Assembly (NCBI RefSeq): GCF_006346325.1
Contig: NZ_VDYR01000001.1
Span: 248,001-312,000 of the forward strand
Direction of reading: 5' to 3'
DNA: 64,000 nt
Source of the DNA: Sphingomonas japonica
GTDB lineage: Bacteria > Pseudomonadota > Alphaproteobacteria > Sphingomonadales > Sphingomonadaceae
Both the position numbers and the translations under genes were made by a program. Numbering within the stretch: the stretch's first letter is position 1; every line of letters begins with the position of its first letter. Under the pieces are notes generated by a model. The model saw nothing but the letters and a program-made list of their open reading frames with translations, was not told where the DNA came from and did not search any database. Positions 8,156 to 15,794 of this stretch are shown here, in pieces.

Positions 8156-9348
8156 GCCGCCTCTCCGGGGCGATCCTCGTTCAGCAGGTGGTTGCCGTCG
8201 AGGGTGTAGAGAGAGAAGTGCTCGCGCTCGAGATCGACGTAGAACCCGCGGAGGCGCTTCCAGCGCATGACGGCGAGCCCGGCGTTGACCATGTTGAGAT
8301 CAGCCACCTGGATGTTGCGGGCGTACAGGTCGTCGAGTCCGGCGCCCTGCAGCGGTATCCGGCCCTTCGAGCGTACCTGCTCGCGCATCCCCGGCGTGCT
8401 CGTCGTCACCCGCAGCTGGCCGACGAGCGCGCCGTCGACGAGGTGGAGACCCATGCCCACGTCGATGAAGGGCAGGTCGAGACGCTCGAGCTCGGCGATG
8501 ATGGCGGCCTTGGCGTCGCCATCGTCTAGGCAGAGGAACACGAACGTCGCGCCCGCGAGCAGGCCGAGGTTGTCCGGCTCGAGCCTGACGGCGTGGGGCA
8601 CGACGTTGCGGTGCATCCGCGAGTAGATCGCCGCCAGATAGCCGACCTTGGTGGGGCGGACGTGCAGTTCGTCGAGCGAGGCGGCGCCCGGCGCGCGGAA
8701 GGCGTTGTGCTGCAGGAAGTCGTCGCCATCGAACAGGTCGATGCGGTCGACGGGAGTCTTGGCGACCTGGTCCAGCACGTACGAGCCGGTGCCGCCGAGC
8801 CCAACAATCGCGACCCGTTCGCCCACCAGCCGCTGCGCCACCTCGCCGATGCCGGCGCGGGACGTGGCGGTGTCGAGATAGACGAACGGCGAGCCCGGAT
8901 CGTCGTTGGCGACCACGCGGCGCGTGCGCGCCGTCGCCTCCGGCTCAATCGCGGCGGCCTCGTTCGCGAGGATCGCAGCGTAGGTCGACATCTTCTCGTG
9001 GTAGTCGGCGTAGTAGCCGACCGCCGGCTTGCTCGAGAACATGTGGTCGACGGCGAGCCCACCGCCCAGCACCTGCCGCGCGCTCGAGTTGATGATCCGC
9101 GACAGCGGCACCCCTCGCGAGTCGCAGGGCGTGAGCCCCGCGAACATCGCGACGTGGGTGTCCGGACGCTGGGTCCGCTCGCCCGCCAGCGTCAGCGTCG
9201 AGACAAGCGACCCGCGCGCCACGGTTCCCGCCGGGGTGACGTAGGGAACATTGCCCACGACCAGATGGCCGGCGACGACGGCCACCTCGTATCCATCCTC
9301 CTGCAGGCGCAGGAGGTCGGGACTACGACTTATCAGTTGCTGTGACAT
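8152..9348 (-). CDS. E1-like ThiF-family adenylyltransferase with N-terminal DUF6791-type domain
   Basis: ThiF/E1 proteins adenylate the C-terminus of ubiquitin-like proteins. Residues 176-390 form the Rossmann adenylation fold: nucleotide loop VGLGGTGS (182-189), DLFDGDDF with Asp207-Asp210, Asn215/Arg218, and FLCLDDGDAK (271-280). Residues 1-150 are the separate N-terminal domain found in this E1 subgroup (DHMFSSKPAVGYYADYHEKM near 101-120). Only two cysteines are present, Cys75 in the N-terminal domain and Cys273 beside the adenylation site, and there is no CxxC zinc pair. The conventional E1 catalytic cysteine is therefore not evident. The ATG at 9348 lies inside the end of the multiubiquitin gene (26-base overlap), and the stop overlaps the next gene. 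Confidence 0.87.
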   Translation of the reverse strand: MSQQLISRSPDLLRLQEDGYEVAVVAGHLVVGNVPYVTPAGTVARGSLVSTLTLAGERTQRPDTHVAMFAGLTPCDSRGVPLSRIINSSARQVLGGGLAVDHMFSSKPAVGYYADYHEKMSTYAAILANEAAAIEPEATARTRRVVANDDPGSPFVYLDTATSRAGIGEVAQRLVGERVAIVGLGGTGSYVLDQVAKTPVDRIDLFDGDDFLQHNAFRAPGAASLDELHVRPTKVGYLAAIYSRMHRNVVPHAVRLEPDNLGLLAGATFVFLCLDDGDAKAAIIAELERLDLPFIDVGMGLHLVDGALVGQLRVTTSTPGMREQVRSKGRIPLQGAGLDDLYARNIQVADLNMVNAGLAVMRWKRLRGFYVDLEREHFSLYTLDGNHLLNEDRPGEAA

Positions 9349-9985
9349 GGAACGTCATCCCCTCGATCACGTGGACGGACTGGCCGGGGACGAGCGATCC
9401 CTCGGGGCGGGGCGGCGGGCCCTTGCGGTAGCTGACCGTGAACGCGACCTGCGCTCCCGTCGGAGGCGCCGGGAAGGCCAGCGCCACGAGCTGCTCGAAG
9501 CTGATCGTGCCGGGCTTCACCTCGCGGCGGCGGGCGTTGACAAGGATCGAGATCGTCGCAGGGGCGGCCTTACGCGAACGAACGCGCTCGACGCCGCCGC
9601 CGGAAAGACGGACCATTGCCCCGCGGGCGATCGGCCGGTCGCCGTCGGAGTCGAGGATCAGCTCGTGGTCGTCCGCGATACGGGCGATCGACCGGATGTC
9701 CGTCTCGGAGATCGCGTCCGCACCCCACTCCCAGCCGCGTTCGTCGACCTCGAGCGTGTTGACGTGATCGCTGTCGAAGGAGCGGAACACCGGCCGCAGG
9801 CCCCCCGAAAGCGTGACCGGTTCCTCCAGACCGACGGACTGTGCAAGGCCACCGTCGGTGCGGATGAGCACGAACGCGCTAGCAGGCACCAGGCCGGCCG
9901 CGACGCGGACCGCGCGTCCATCGACCCTCTCGTCATCGGTGACCAGCGCCGACCCGTCGACTTCGTATTCAATCAGTTTAGACAT
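9323..9985 (-). CDS. Multiubiquitin (tandem ubiquitin-like beta-grasp) protein
   Basis: A 220-residue protein built of three weakly similar beta-grasp units at about residues 3-70, 76-138 and 144-216. Each starts with a beta strand (IEYEVDGS, NTLEVDERG, TISILVNARR), has a central helix and ends in a strand. The last ends EGMTFHVTATDKS, close to the usual multiubiquitin unit ending. There is no terminal Gly-Gly, so the tail differs from a classical conjugatable ubiquitin. The ATG at 9985 has GGAGGGAG at good spacing. It is the first gene of the unit with the E1 and DUF6527 genes. Such units are known from comparative genomics as bacterial ubiquitin-like systems. Conjugation here is inferred, not shown. 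Confidence 0.82.
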   Translation of the reverse strand: MSKLIEYEVDGSALVTDDERVDGRAVRVAAGLVPASAFVLIRTDGGLAQSVGLEEPVTLSGGLRPVFRSFDSDHVNTLEVDERGWEWGADAISETDIRSIARIADDHELILDSDGDRPIARGAMVRLSGGGVERVRSRKAAPATISILVNARRREVKPGTISFEQLVALAFPAPPTGAQVAFTVSYRKGPPPRPEGSLVPGQSVHVIEGMTFHVTATDKS

Positions 9986-10212
9986 CACCAATCTCCCTCC
10001 AGCACGACCCGGGACGATTCGGAGCTGGACTGATTACGGCTTTCGGTCCCGATGCGGACTATCTACGGTTGGACCATATTGGATTGCAAGTCCGAATTTG
10101 GACTATTTGAGCGTCGGCGTCTTTTTCGCGCTTCCAGGCAGTGGTGGATGGGCCACATTCAAAAGCGCCTGAGCCAGCTGAATGAGTCTGTGATCATCCT
10201 GCTACCCCGCTT

Positions 10213-10395
10213 GCCTTCTACGGTGCGGTCGAGACGTTGGAGGGAGCGCCAGTGGACGGCGCGGTCATTGTCGAGTTCCCGAGTATCGCTGCCGCCAAGG
10301 CGGCCTATGAGAGCCCGCTTTATCAGGAAGCGCTAAAGCACCGGCTGAAAGGGGCCGAATACAGGGTATTCATCATCGAGGGCATGGCCGCCTGA
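10213..10395 (+). pseudogene. 3' fragment of a DUF1330 gene
   Basis: This frame reads AFYGAVETLEGA, then VIVEFPSIAAAKAAYESPL and YQEALKHRLKGAEYRVF, ending in a TGA at 10393-10395. This is the C-terminal two thirds of the DUF1330 family, whose members are about 95 residues. The normal N-terminus, ending in an ARGG-type motif just before AFYG, is missing: sequence before 10213 does not encode it in any frame, and there is no start codon with a ribosome site. It is a truncated remnant. The 220 bases between it and the multiubiquitin start hold only the latter's upstream region. Confidence 0.72.
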
Positions 10396-10428
10396 AAGCA
10401 GGAATGGCGCTGCTGGTCGCTTCCTCTC

Positions 10429-10456
10429 GGTGTCACAACCGTCCAGTTGTGACACC
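10429..10456. repeat. Perfect 11-bp inverted repeat, possible operator or terminator hairpin
   Basis: GGTGTCACAAC at 10429-10439 is exactly complementary to GTTGTGACACC at 10446-10456, with a six-base loop CGTCCA. No T-run follows on either strand, so an intrinsic terminator is not obvious. TGTCACAA-type palindromes can be regulator sites. It lies 34 bases after the DUF1330 remnant, and the stretch 10457-10707 has no recognisable gene apart from a diverged repeat. Confidence 0.6.
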
Positions 10457-10580
10457 AACACGCAAACGTCCGTTTTCCGCGAGGTTCGCGGTGTCAGAAG
10501 TCCGCGTCAGATCGCCTGCGCGAGGAATGACCGGCCATCTGGTGCAGGCGCACCATCTGCACTCATTTCGTACCTGCCGA

Positions 10581-10609
10581 GATGAACAAGCGTCCGCTTC
10601 CGGGAAGTG
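10581..10609 (+). repeat. Diverged dispersed repeat, copy A
   Basis: This 29-base segment, beginning GATGAACAAGCG, matches 16927-16955 at 25 of 29 positions in the same orientation. Neither copy lies in a recognised gene. They look like members of an old intergenic repeat family. Confidence 0.5.
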
Positions 10610-10707
10610 GAAAGATGCCTCTGAACGACTGGAAGTGGGTCTGGTCAGCGGGGAACAGTGTCCAAGCGGACTTAGCTACCGCAGCTGGCTGTCTATGCTA
10701 GCCCGCC

Positions 10708-11808
10708 TCAGCCGCCGATCGCCTCGACCCGCTTCAGGAAGACAGAAAATTCCTGAAGAACCTGGATGTCACTTTCGTCTAAGCCGTCCGGGTCGAAGTG
10801 CATCACTTGGTTGCGGATGGCGCGGATCCGATCGAGCTGCTCGCAGAACGCCGCGCGGTCGATCCGTACGCCGAGGCGTCTCCAGTTCGCTGGCTTACGC
10901 AGCAAGAAGACGTATTCGCCGAAAGTGAGGTCCGCGACCGAGTGGACCTCGTGCGTGCTGCCGGGATCGCGGGCTGCGACTAGCTCCGGGACCGTGAAGG
11001 TCTGTCCGATCATATTGCGCACATGCGTTTCGATCTCGCTCAGCAGGAGAAACGGCTCTGAGAGCGCGCGGAACTGAAGGCTAAGGTCGGCGGCGGTTAC
11101 TATGCCCGCGATCCGCCGCTCGCGGTCGCGTACCAGCACGAAATCGTGCTGTACGATTGCTTGGATCGCGTCAAAAATCGACGCATCGCCGTCGAGCACT
11201 ACTGGCGTGGCCGCGTAGTCGGCGATCCGCCCGCCGGGCTCGCCCAGCACCGAGCGCATCGCGATCGAGGACCAAGTCACGACGCCTTTCACCTCCCGTT
11301 CGCCCACCATTACTGGCAACTGGCTGAAGTCATTGAGCATCATCGTCGTGACCGCCTGCTCGAGGCTCGCGTCAGGCGTGACTGAGACGACCGGCTTGTT
11401 AGCCGCTTGGAAGCGGCTTAGTCGGTAGCCCGCTTCGCGGTGCTCCCAAGTGGGTTCTGGTTCCGGTTCCGCTTGCACTGCGTCTGACGCGTGCAGCGCC
11501 ACTCCTCCGGCCGTCGCGATGGAGCTGCCCGCGGCGTGCCCCTCCGCCTCAACGACGCCAACTAAGTGGAAGGCGATTAATCCGTCGATCCACGGCTCCT
11601 CGAAGTCAGGCACCGTAGAGAGCTGAAGCGACTCCAGATCTTCGCGGATGCGTGCGACAATCGAGATGCCGCGACGCTTCGCATCGAACCAAGATAGAAA
11701 CTCGCGCACGGTGACCGGATTGACAGCCCGTCCCTCGCGGAGCGTGTCGCGGATGGTGGTCAGTTCGGTCGGCGGCACGTCGTCCCTCCAAATAGCGGCT
11801 CCCGCCAC
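10708..11808 (-). CDS. CBS-pair protein with C-terminal HEPN (Swt1-like) domain
   Basis: A 366-residue soluble protein in three parts. Residues 1-85 are a small helical domain (TVREFLSWFDAKRRG at 33-47). Residues about 136-248 are a CBS pair, which in other proteins binds adenine nucleotides. Residues 252-363 are a HEPN-like helical bundle with RNQVMH at 332-337, which is the Rx4H catalytic signature of HEPN ribonucleases (Arg332, His337). The layout suggests an RNase whose activity responds to a nucleotide ligand. HEPN proteins are common in toxin-antitoxin and abortive-infection systems, but some are inactive. The start is GTG at 11808. No antitoxin-like partner gene is adjacent. Confidence 0.75.
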   Translation of the reverse strand: MAGAAIWRDDVPPTELTTIRDTLREGRAVNPVTVREFLSWFDAKRRGISIVARIREDLESLQLSTVPDFEEPWIDGLIAFHLVGVVEAEGHAAGSSIATAGGVALHASDAVQAEPEPEPTWEHREAGYRLSRFQAANKPVVSVTPDASLEQAVTTMMLNDFSQLPVMVGEREVKGVVTWSSIAMRSVLGEPGGRIADYAATPVVLDGDASIFDAIQAIVQHDFVLVRDRERRIAGIVTAADLSLQFRALSEPFLLLSEIETHVRNMIGQTFTVPELVAARDPGSTHEVHSVADLTFGEYVFLLRKPANWRRLGVRIDRAAFCEQLDRIRAIRNQVMHFDPDGLDESDIQVLQEFSVFLKRVEAIGG

Positions 11809-12216
11809 GGGCTGCTCGCGGCCGGGCTTTTGCCGGCTACTCCAACTCTGTCACTGCAACCGTTCGCGGTCGATGCCTAGTTGGAGAGGTGAGCAGGCAA
11901 GCAGCGAAAGTTTTACGTCCACCCTGGATGAACGAGTGGCGGGAGCTGGGAGCGAGCCGTTGGCTCTGTAATGACCGCATGTGGGTCGCTTACGTCAGAC
12001 ATTATGTTCTCCTGAGCGGTATTGGCGATGCTTATCCCGCACGAATGACCGCGCGTCGCCCGAGCCCGGGCTGGGGATTTTTGAATAGGTCGGCGGCGTT
12101 CGTCCGGATGGTCACATCGGTTCAGCCCATGCGCGACATCGCAGTGCTAAGCAGATGGCAGGACCGGAACGTTGGCGGCGCTGCGGGCCGCGGCGCCGCC
12201 AATTATGCTTCGAAAC
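11809..12216. other. Gene-free stretch of about 400 bases
   Basis: No convincing coding sequence is visible between the CBS-HEPN gene and the SRPBCC gene. Frames on either strand lack ribosome sites, and their products look like nothing known. It must contain the promoter of the CBS-HEPN gene (near 11809-11900, minus strand). The rest may be decayed sequence. Confidence 0.5.
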
Positions 12217-12777
12217 TTAATGACCGACAACCCTAGGCCCAGCCGAGGCATTAATGGCGCGGCCGTCGCCGCTGGTGCCGCGAGCTGCGGCAACCAGCCC
12301 GTCAAGCCATTCCTGGTGACCGTTGAGCATGGGATTCGGCACGGTCGTCGCCAAGTCCTTGGCCGGCGCACCGTTCTGCGTCTCCTGCGTCAGGATGCGG
12401 ACACGGTCGCCCTGCAGGTCCTCGATCAACCAGGCGTGGTGGACGTCCAGGCGGCCATCCCCTTCGCCGCCCCATCCGTGCCAACCAACCCGGCCGGGCT
12501 GGCCGCCCACCGGGGCGACGTACTCCACCACCTCGGCGTTGATCAGGAAGCCGAACGTATCAAAGGAGAAGCGGCGGCCGAGTGTGAGCGCCGGGCCATC
12601 GCCGTTAGGGAAGCGCACGTTGGCGCTGTTGGCATAGTAGCTCGGCCAGCGCGTCGGCTCGGTGAGGAATGGCCAAATCTCGGCGGCGGTCAGGCCGGCG
12701 ACGATTGCTTCGTTAGAGGCGAAATTGTCGGCGTAGCCGGGGAGGTAACTTTCCGGCCATTCGATCGCGTTCATCAT
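12217..12777 (-). CDS. SRPBCC (START/Bet v1-like) family protein
   Basis: A 186-residue protein of the polyketide-cyclase/START fold, whose members bind hydrophobic ligands. Visible family features are the N-terminal AAEIWPFLTEPTRWPSYYAN (helix plus strand), the central LGRRFSFDTFGF, the Trp/Gly-rich VGWHGWGGEG segment, and a C-terminal long helix with HQEWLDGLVAAA. The start is the first of two adjacent ATGs, with AAGGAAA upstream. It follows the crotonase gene by 92 bases on the same strand, so it is probably the last gene of the 12.2-15.7 kb unit. Substrate unknown. Confidence 0.75.
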   Translation of the reverse strand: MMNAIEWPESYLPGYADNFASNEAIVAGLTAAEIWPFLTEPTRWPSYYANSANVRFPNGDGPALTLGRRFSFDTFGFLINAEVVEYVAPVGGQPGRVGWHGWGGEGDGRLDVHHAWLIEDLQGDRVRILTQETQNGAPAKDLATTVPNPMLNGHQEWLDGLVAAARGTSGDGRAINASAGPRVVGH

Positions 12778-12869
12778 CGTATATGTTTCCTTTGTGTTGC
12801 GAATTTCGTTGTTGGTCGTTGCCGCCGGGGTCGGCGGGTGACGCGGGGGGGGGAAAAGCCCTCGCCCGA

Positions 12870-13631
12870 TTAGGCCCCCTGCGTCCTGGCGACCTCCAAC
12901 GCACTGATCCCCTCCAAAGCCAGCCCGTACCCGACACCCTCGTCGATGATGCGGCGGAGCTTCTGCGTGAGGCAGATGCGAGCGTAGCTGGTGGTCAGGT
13001 TGGGCAGCGCGGCGAGCGTTTCCGCGATCTCGTGGGCTCGCGGCAGGAGCGCCTCCCGCGGCAAGACCTCGTTGACGGCGCCCCACTCCTTCGCGGTGGC
13101 GGCATCGAGCTCCTGCCGCGTCAGGATGAAGTATCTGCCCCTCACGCTGCCGATGACCTCCGGCCACATGAGGTTCACGCCGTCACCGGCCGTCACCCCC
13201 ATCCCGAGGTGCGGCTTGTCCTGGAAGACCGTCTCGGGGGTCGCCAGGACGATGTCGGTGAGGAGCACGTATTCGGAATGGACTCTCGTCGGCCCGTTGA
13301 CCGCCGAGATCATCGGCACCTCGATGTCGAGGATGTTCATGAGGACCTTCCGGCCCTCGCGGAAGATCTTGTTGTAGCCCTGGGGGGAGAAATCGATGCC
13401 GTCCGGCGAGAACTCTTCCATGAAGGCGTCGCCGGTGCCGGTAAGAATGACGACCCGGTTATCCTGATCCTGCCCGACGTCGTGGAAGAGGTCCACGAAC
13501 TGCTTGTGCGTGTGCCCGTTGAAGACCAGGCTGTTACCATCGGTATGGAGCGCTATCTCGAGCACGCCACTATCCGATCGCGTCAGCCGGGCATTCGGAA
13601 ATCCGTCCCGGTAATTGCTGAAGTTCGTCAT
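12870..13631 (-). CDS. Crotonase-family hydrolase resembling 6-oxocamphor hydrolase
   Basis: A 253-residue crotonase-fold protein. Unlike typical enoyl-CoA hydratases, its sequence follows that of 6-oxocamphor hydrolase, a beta-diketone C-C bond hydrolase: DNRVVILTGTGDAF (57-70), EVPMISAVNGP (104-114), VFQDKPHLGMGVTAGDG (135-151) and RGRYFILTRQELDA. His118, His141 and Asp150 have the same mutual spacing as the catalytic His122, His145 and Asp154 that I recall for the Rhodococcus enzyme. This points to retro-Claisen cleavage of a cyclic diketone rather than CoA-ester hydration. It sits between a quinone-reductase gene and an SRPBCC gene on the same strand. Confidence 0.78.
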   Translation of the reverse strand: MTNFSNYRDGFPNARLTRSDSGVLEIALHTDGNSLVFNGHTHKQFVDLFHDVGQDQDNRVVILTGTGDAFMEEFSPDGIDFSPQGYNKIFREGRKVLMNILDIEVPMISAVNGPTRVHSEYVLLTDIVLATPETVFQDKPHLGMGVTAGDGVNLMWPEVIGSVRGRYFILTRQELDAATAKEWGAVNEVLPREALLPRAHEIAETLAALPNLTTSYARICLTQKLRRIIDEGVGYGLALEGISALEVARTQGA

Positions 13632-13857
13632 GCCCGGCTCATTCCATCCGTAATGCGATCGCAGCGCGAACTTGTTTGGTGTCGCGGATCGGTTCCATTC
13701 GATGCCGGCACTCGCCGGCGCTCAGTTTCTGCAGGCTCTGTGGGCCACGACATGAGCCTGGCCTTCGATGAGTCGCCCGCCCTTCCGGTCGGCGCGTCGA
13801 TCATGGGGATCTGGCCGCCGCCGCAGGCGGCCTGACCGACCGACATCGCTGAGCTCT

Positions 13858-14640
13858 CTATGCGTCGCCCGGATCGGCGAAGTGCGCGACGAGACCGGTC
13901 TGCCCCGGCGCGACGTGGTCGGCCAAGGTGTGGCGATCGGGGTAGTCACCGCCATTTTGCGAGCGGAAGGAAATTGGCGTGTCGGTGAACAGTCCGGCTA
14001 GACGCTCACGCCACGCGTCCTTGATGGCCTCCACCTTCTCCGCCGTGGTCACGCTCATCGTGCTATGGACCGCGTGCGTTGGGAGTACGTCCATGCCGGC
14101 GTAGAACAGCGCGCCATGGGTGAGCGGGAACAGCAGTTGCTCGATCGGGCCATTGATACCGCGCGGGCCATAGTCGGCCGCCCCGCCGCCTGTCTGCACT
14201 TCGACCAGCGCTCGCTTCCCCTTGAGGGCGCCGTCGCCGAAACGGTAGTTGTTGGTACCGTCCTTGTAGCCGAAGCCGAAGCCCCAGACGAAGACCCGCT
14301 CTATCCAGCTCTTCATGATCGCGGGCACCGAGTACCACCACATCGGGAACTGCAGGATGACGGCATCGGCCGCGATCAGCTTCTGCTGCTCGACCGCCAC
14401 ATCCGACAACTGGTGCCCGCTTGCGTAAGCGTGGCCGCCCTCATGGATGAGTGACAGACGTTCGGGGTTCGCACGCGTCGGGAAGTCATGGGCGTCGTAC
14501 ACCGCCTTCCACCTCATGCCGTAGAGGTCCGAATGCATCACGGTATGCCCCGCTGCCGACAACGTCTCGGCGGTCACGTTGACCAACTGCCGTGTCAGCG
14601 AAGTGGGTTCTGGGTGCGCGTAGACGATGAGAACCTTCAT
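13858..14640 (-). CDS. Flavodoxin-fold NAD(P)H dehydrogenase (quinone) family protein
   Basis: A 260-residue enzyme of the MdaB/KefF/NQO group: FMN- or FAD-dependent two-electron reduction of quinones in the cytoplasm. MKVLIVYAHPEPTSL at the N-terminus is the flavin-phosphate binding start; FPMWWYSVPAIMKSWIERV (98-116) and VQTGGGAADYGPRG (148-161) are the next family motifs. It is longer than the 200-residue members owing to a C-terminal extension. The ATG at 14640 lies 27 bases after the medium-chain reductase gene, so the two are probably cotranscribed from the promoter near 15.7 kb under the LysR regulator. Confidence 0.85.
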   Translation of the reverse strand: MKVLIVYAHPEPTSLTRQLVNVTAETLSAAGHTVMHSDLYGMRWKAVYDAHDFPTRANPERLSLIHEGGHAYASGHQLSDVAVEQQKLIAADAVILQFPMWWYSVPAIMKSWIERVFVWGFGFGYKDGTNNYRFGDGALKGKRALVEVQTGGGAADYGPRGINGPIEQLLFPLTHGALFYAGMDVLPTHAVHSTMSVTTAEKVEAIKDAWRERLAGLFTDTPISFRSQNGGDYPDRHTLADHVAPGQTGLVAHFADPGDA

Positions 14641-14667
14641 GATGTCTTCTCCTGATGGTTGGGGTTG

Positions 14668-15675
14668 CTAGAATTCGACGACGATCTTGCCGAAATGGCC
14701 GCCGGATTCCTGGAACCGGAAGGCGTCCGCGATTTCGGCCAGCGGAAAGGAGCGGTCGATCACCGGGAGGGCGTGAACGGCGTCGAGACCGCGGATCAGG
14801 TCCAGTTGGTGCCGGCGACTGCCGACGATCAGGCCTTGAAGCCGCTGCTGCCGCGCCATGAGCATGGCTGTCGGCACGTCACCCGTCATCCCGGTCAGCA
14901 CGCCGATCAGGGAGAGGTGGCCGCCGACGCGGGCTGCCTTGATCGACTGCGCCAGTGTTCCTGGGCCGCCTACCTCCACGACATGGTCCACGCCCGTGCC
15001 GCCCGTCAGGTCCTGCGCGCGGTCGCCCCAGTTCTCGTCCTGGCGGTAGTTGATGACGTGCGCAGCGCCCATCGCGCGGAGCCGCTCCAGCTTCTCGTCC
15101 GAGGAGGAAGTCGCGATCACCGTGGCTCCCATTGCCCGCGCGATCTGCAGCGCGAAGATCGACACGCCACCGGTTCCGAGAACCAACACGCTGTCGCCGG
15201 CCTTGAGGCCGCCATTGACCACCAGGGCCCGCCAGGCCGTCACCCCAGCTGTGGTCAGGGTCGCTGCTTCGGCGTGGCTCCAGCCTGTCGGGGCGCGCGT
15301 GAAGGCCGTGGCCGGCGCCACCACGACCTCCTGGGCGAAGCCGTCGATCCCGTCGCCCGGAGTGGTGGCGAAGTCGGCGATGGTGGCCTCACCGTTCAGC
15401 CAGGTCGGGAAGAAGGTGGATACGACGTGGTCGCCGGGCTTGAACTCCGTGACCCCGGAACCGATCGCCTCCACCACTCCGGCGCCGTCGGCCATGGGGA
15501 TGCGACCGTCGATGGACGGCAGCCGCCCCGTCACTACACCCAGATCGTGGAAGTTCAGGGAAGTGGCGTGCACGCGCACGCGGATGGCGTCCGGCCCGGG
15601 TTCACCGGGGTCCGGGAGGTCCACCAGCGTCAGGCCGTCGAGCCCCCGCTGCGGATAGGCCTGAATAGCTCTCAT
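14668..15675 (-). CDS. Zinc-independent medium-chain reductase (quinone oxidoreductase-like alcohol dehydrogenase)
   Basis: A 335-residue MDR protein. It has a GroES-like N-terminal domain (LNFHDLGVVTGRLP) and the AGVVEAIGSGVTEFKPGD segment. The Rossmann nucleotide-binding loop is VLVLGTGGVSIFALQIA. There is no GHE zinc motif or structural Cys lobe, so it is more likely an NADPH-dependent reductase than a zinc alcohol dehydrogenase. It is the first gene of the minus-strand unit with the quinone reductase. The 119-base gap to the divergent LysR gene suggests that regulator controls it. Confidence 0.85.
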   Translation of the reverse strand: MRAIQAYPQRGLDGLTLVDLPDPGEPGPDAIRVRVHATSLNFHDLGVVTGRLPSIDGRIPMADGAGVVEAIGSGVTEFKPGDHVVSTFFPTWLNGEATIADFATTPGDGIDGFAQEVVVAPATAFTRAPTGWSHAEAATLTTAGVTAWRALVVNGGLKAGDSVLVLGTGGVSIFALQIARAMGATVIATSSSDEKLERLRAMGAAHVINYRQDENWGDRAQDLTGGTGVDHVVEVGGPGTLAQSIKAARVGGHLSLIGVLTGMTGDVPTAMLMARQQRLQGLIVGSRRHQLDLIRGLDAVHALPVIDRSFPLAEIADAFRFQESGGHFGKIVVEF

Positions 15676-15794
15676 AAGGAAACTGATATCCGTCCCGTCG
15701 ATTTAAGCGTCGCGGGGCTCGACCCGCGCACACCTTAATGGTGGGACCAGCGTGGGTATTGAAATCTAAAGTTTTATGTGGAGTCATCCAAACG
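15676..15794. promoter_or_regulatory. Divergent promoter region, probable LysR operator
   Basis: This 119-base gap separates the reductase gene (minus) from the LysR gene (plus), the standard arrangement for a LysR regulator and its target. It is AT-richer just before the LysR start (15760-15780). I cannot point to a single clear T-N11-A box, so the operator position is inferred from layout only. Confidence 0.4.

Noticed and set aside
10052..10336. 94-codon plus-strand frame
   Set aside because: Low-complexity Arg-rich product; it overlaps the DUF1330 remnant in another frame and has no ribosome site.
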